DNA of 14,665 bases, from positions 1-14,665 of the forward strand of contig JANPEK010000300.1 of the NCBI GenBank assembly GCA_031422915.1, written 5' to 3'. The position numbers and the translations under genes were made by a program. How positions within the stretch are numbered: the stretch's first letter is position 1; each line of letters begins with the position of its first letter. Source of the stretch: JANMEX01 sp031422915. GTDB lineage: Bacteria > Pseudomonadota > Alphaproteobacteria > Rhizobiales > Rhizobiaceae. Shown here in pieces: positions 14,393 to 14,665 of this stretch. Under the pieces are notes generated by a model, which was not told the origin of the DNA, made no database searches, and saw only the letters and a program-made list of their open reading frames with translations.

Positions 14393-14665
14393 TCGTCACC
14401 TTCCGAATCAACCAAATGCATATAGGAGCCTGCGGCTTTGCCGATTTGCAACCCATGCGCGTTCAAATCAACACCAGTTGCGTCAGTTGCGTCAAACAAA
14501 GGCATTCCCGCGCCCTGGCGCACCAGCGTCGAATAGTGAAACTCATGCGCCCGATATTTGCCCGGCAGCATCGTCCCGGCCCGCCCCTTCAGCTTGCGGT
14601 AACTCAGATGCCGCGTCCGCGTCGCAAAGCTGGTTTCCACCGGCAATAGCCCCAGCATCGCATGC
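14389..14665 (-). CDS. cobB: Hydrogenobyrinic/cobyrinic acid a,c-diamide synthase, C-terminal end (cut by window edge)
   Basis: The last 92 codons of a minus-strand gene running in from the window edge. The fragment HAMLGLLPVETSF, then HEFHYSTL and GSYMHLVD match the C-terminal glutaminase (GATase_3) domain of CobB/CbiA; the His-Glu-Phe-His block HEFH belongs to its amidotransferase site. The enzyme amidates the a and c carboxylates of the corrin ring using glutamine and ATP. Its TGA stop overlaps the cobC ATG by the ATGA arrangement. CobQ has a similar domain, but the MLGLLPVETSF block and the neighbours favour CobB. Confidence 0.88.
   Translation of the reverse strand, partial: HAMLGLLPVETSFATRTRHLSYRKLKGRAGTMLPGKYRAHEFHYSTLVRQGAGMPLFDATDATGVDLNAHGLQIGKAAGSYMHLVDSEGDE

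Overview
The window looks like chromosome from an alphaproteobacterium of the order Hyphomicrobiales (Rhizobium, Brucella, Phyllobacterium or Mesorhizobium type). The main reason is a lipid A very-long-chain fatty acid (VLCFA) cluster with AcpXL and LpxXL, which is characteristic of that order. The high GC, the aerobic-type cobB-cobC-cobD genes and the GC-rich rhizobial-style intergenic palindromes agree with this. The genus cannot be fixed from the sequence alone.

Left part (1-5140): a carnitine catabolism locus. Four minus-strand genes run BKACE-type 3-dehydrocarnitine cleavage enzyme, L-carnitine dehydrogenase, acyl-CoA dehydrogenase and an ADP-forming-type acyl-CoA synthetase cut by the window edge. 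A GlxA/CdhR-type AraC regulator is divergent. The regulator and operon share a short intergenic region with a perfect 10-bp-arm inverted repeat, a strong operator candidate. The expected chemistry is carnitine to 3-dehydrocarnitine, then with acetyl-CoA to betainyl-CoA and acetoacetate. No thioesterase gene or fused thioesterase domain is present here. Two intercistronic gaps in the operon each hold a head-to-head pair of palindromic repeats, from two different repeat families.

Middle (5141-6876): a compact VapBC toxin-antitoxin module with its own candidate promoter and operator, then a convergent aldose 1-epimerase gene.

VLCFA block (7073-11868, plus strand): acpXL, a degenerate ketosynthase (fabF2XL), an intact ketosynthase (fabF1XL), an MDR dehydrogenase that keeps only its structural zinc site, and lpxXL. 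Together they should build a very-long acyl chain (typically 27-hydroxyoctacosanoate) on AcpXL and transfer it to lipid A. The fabZXL dehydratase that normally sits between acpXL and fabF2XL is missing. The two ketosynthases form a pair like the KS/chain-length-factor pairs of type II polyketide systems.

Right part (11858-14665, minus strand): a small secreted L,D-transpeptidase whose 3' end overlaps lpxXL by 11 bp, with a 16-bp perfect palindrome of TetR-operator type upstream. Then come the cobalamin genes cobD, cobC and the 3' end of cobB, read in the order cobB-cobC-cobD with an ATGA overlap between cobB and cobC.
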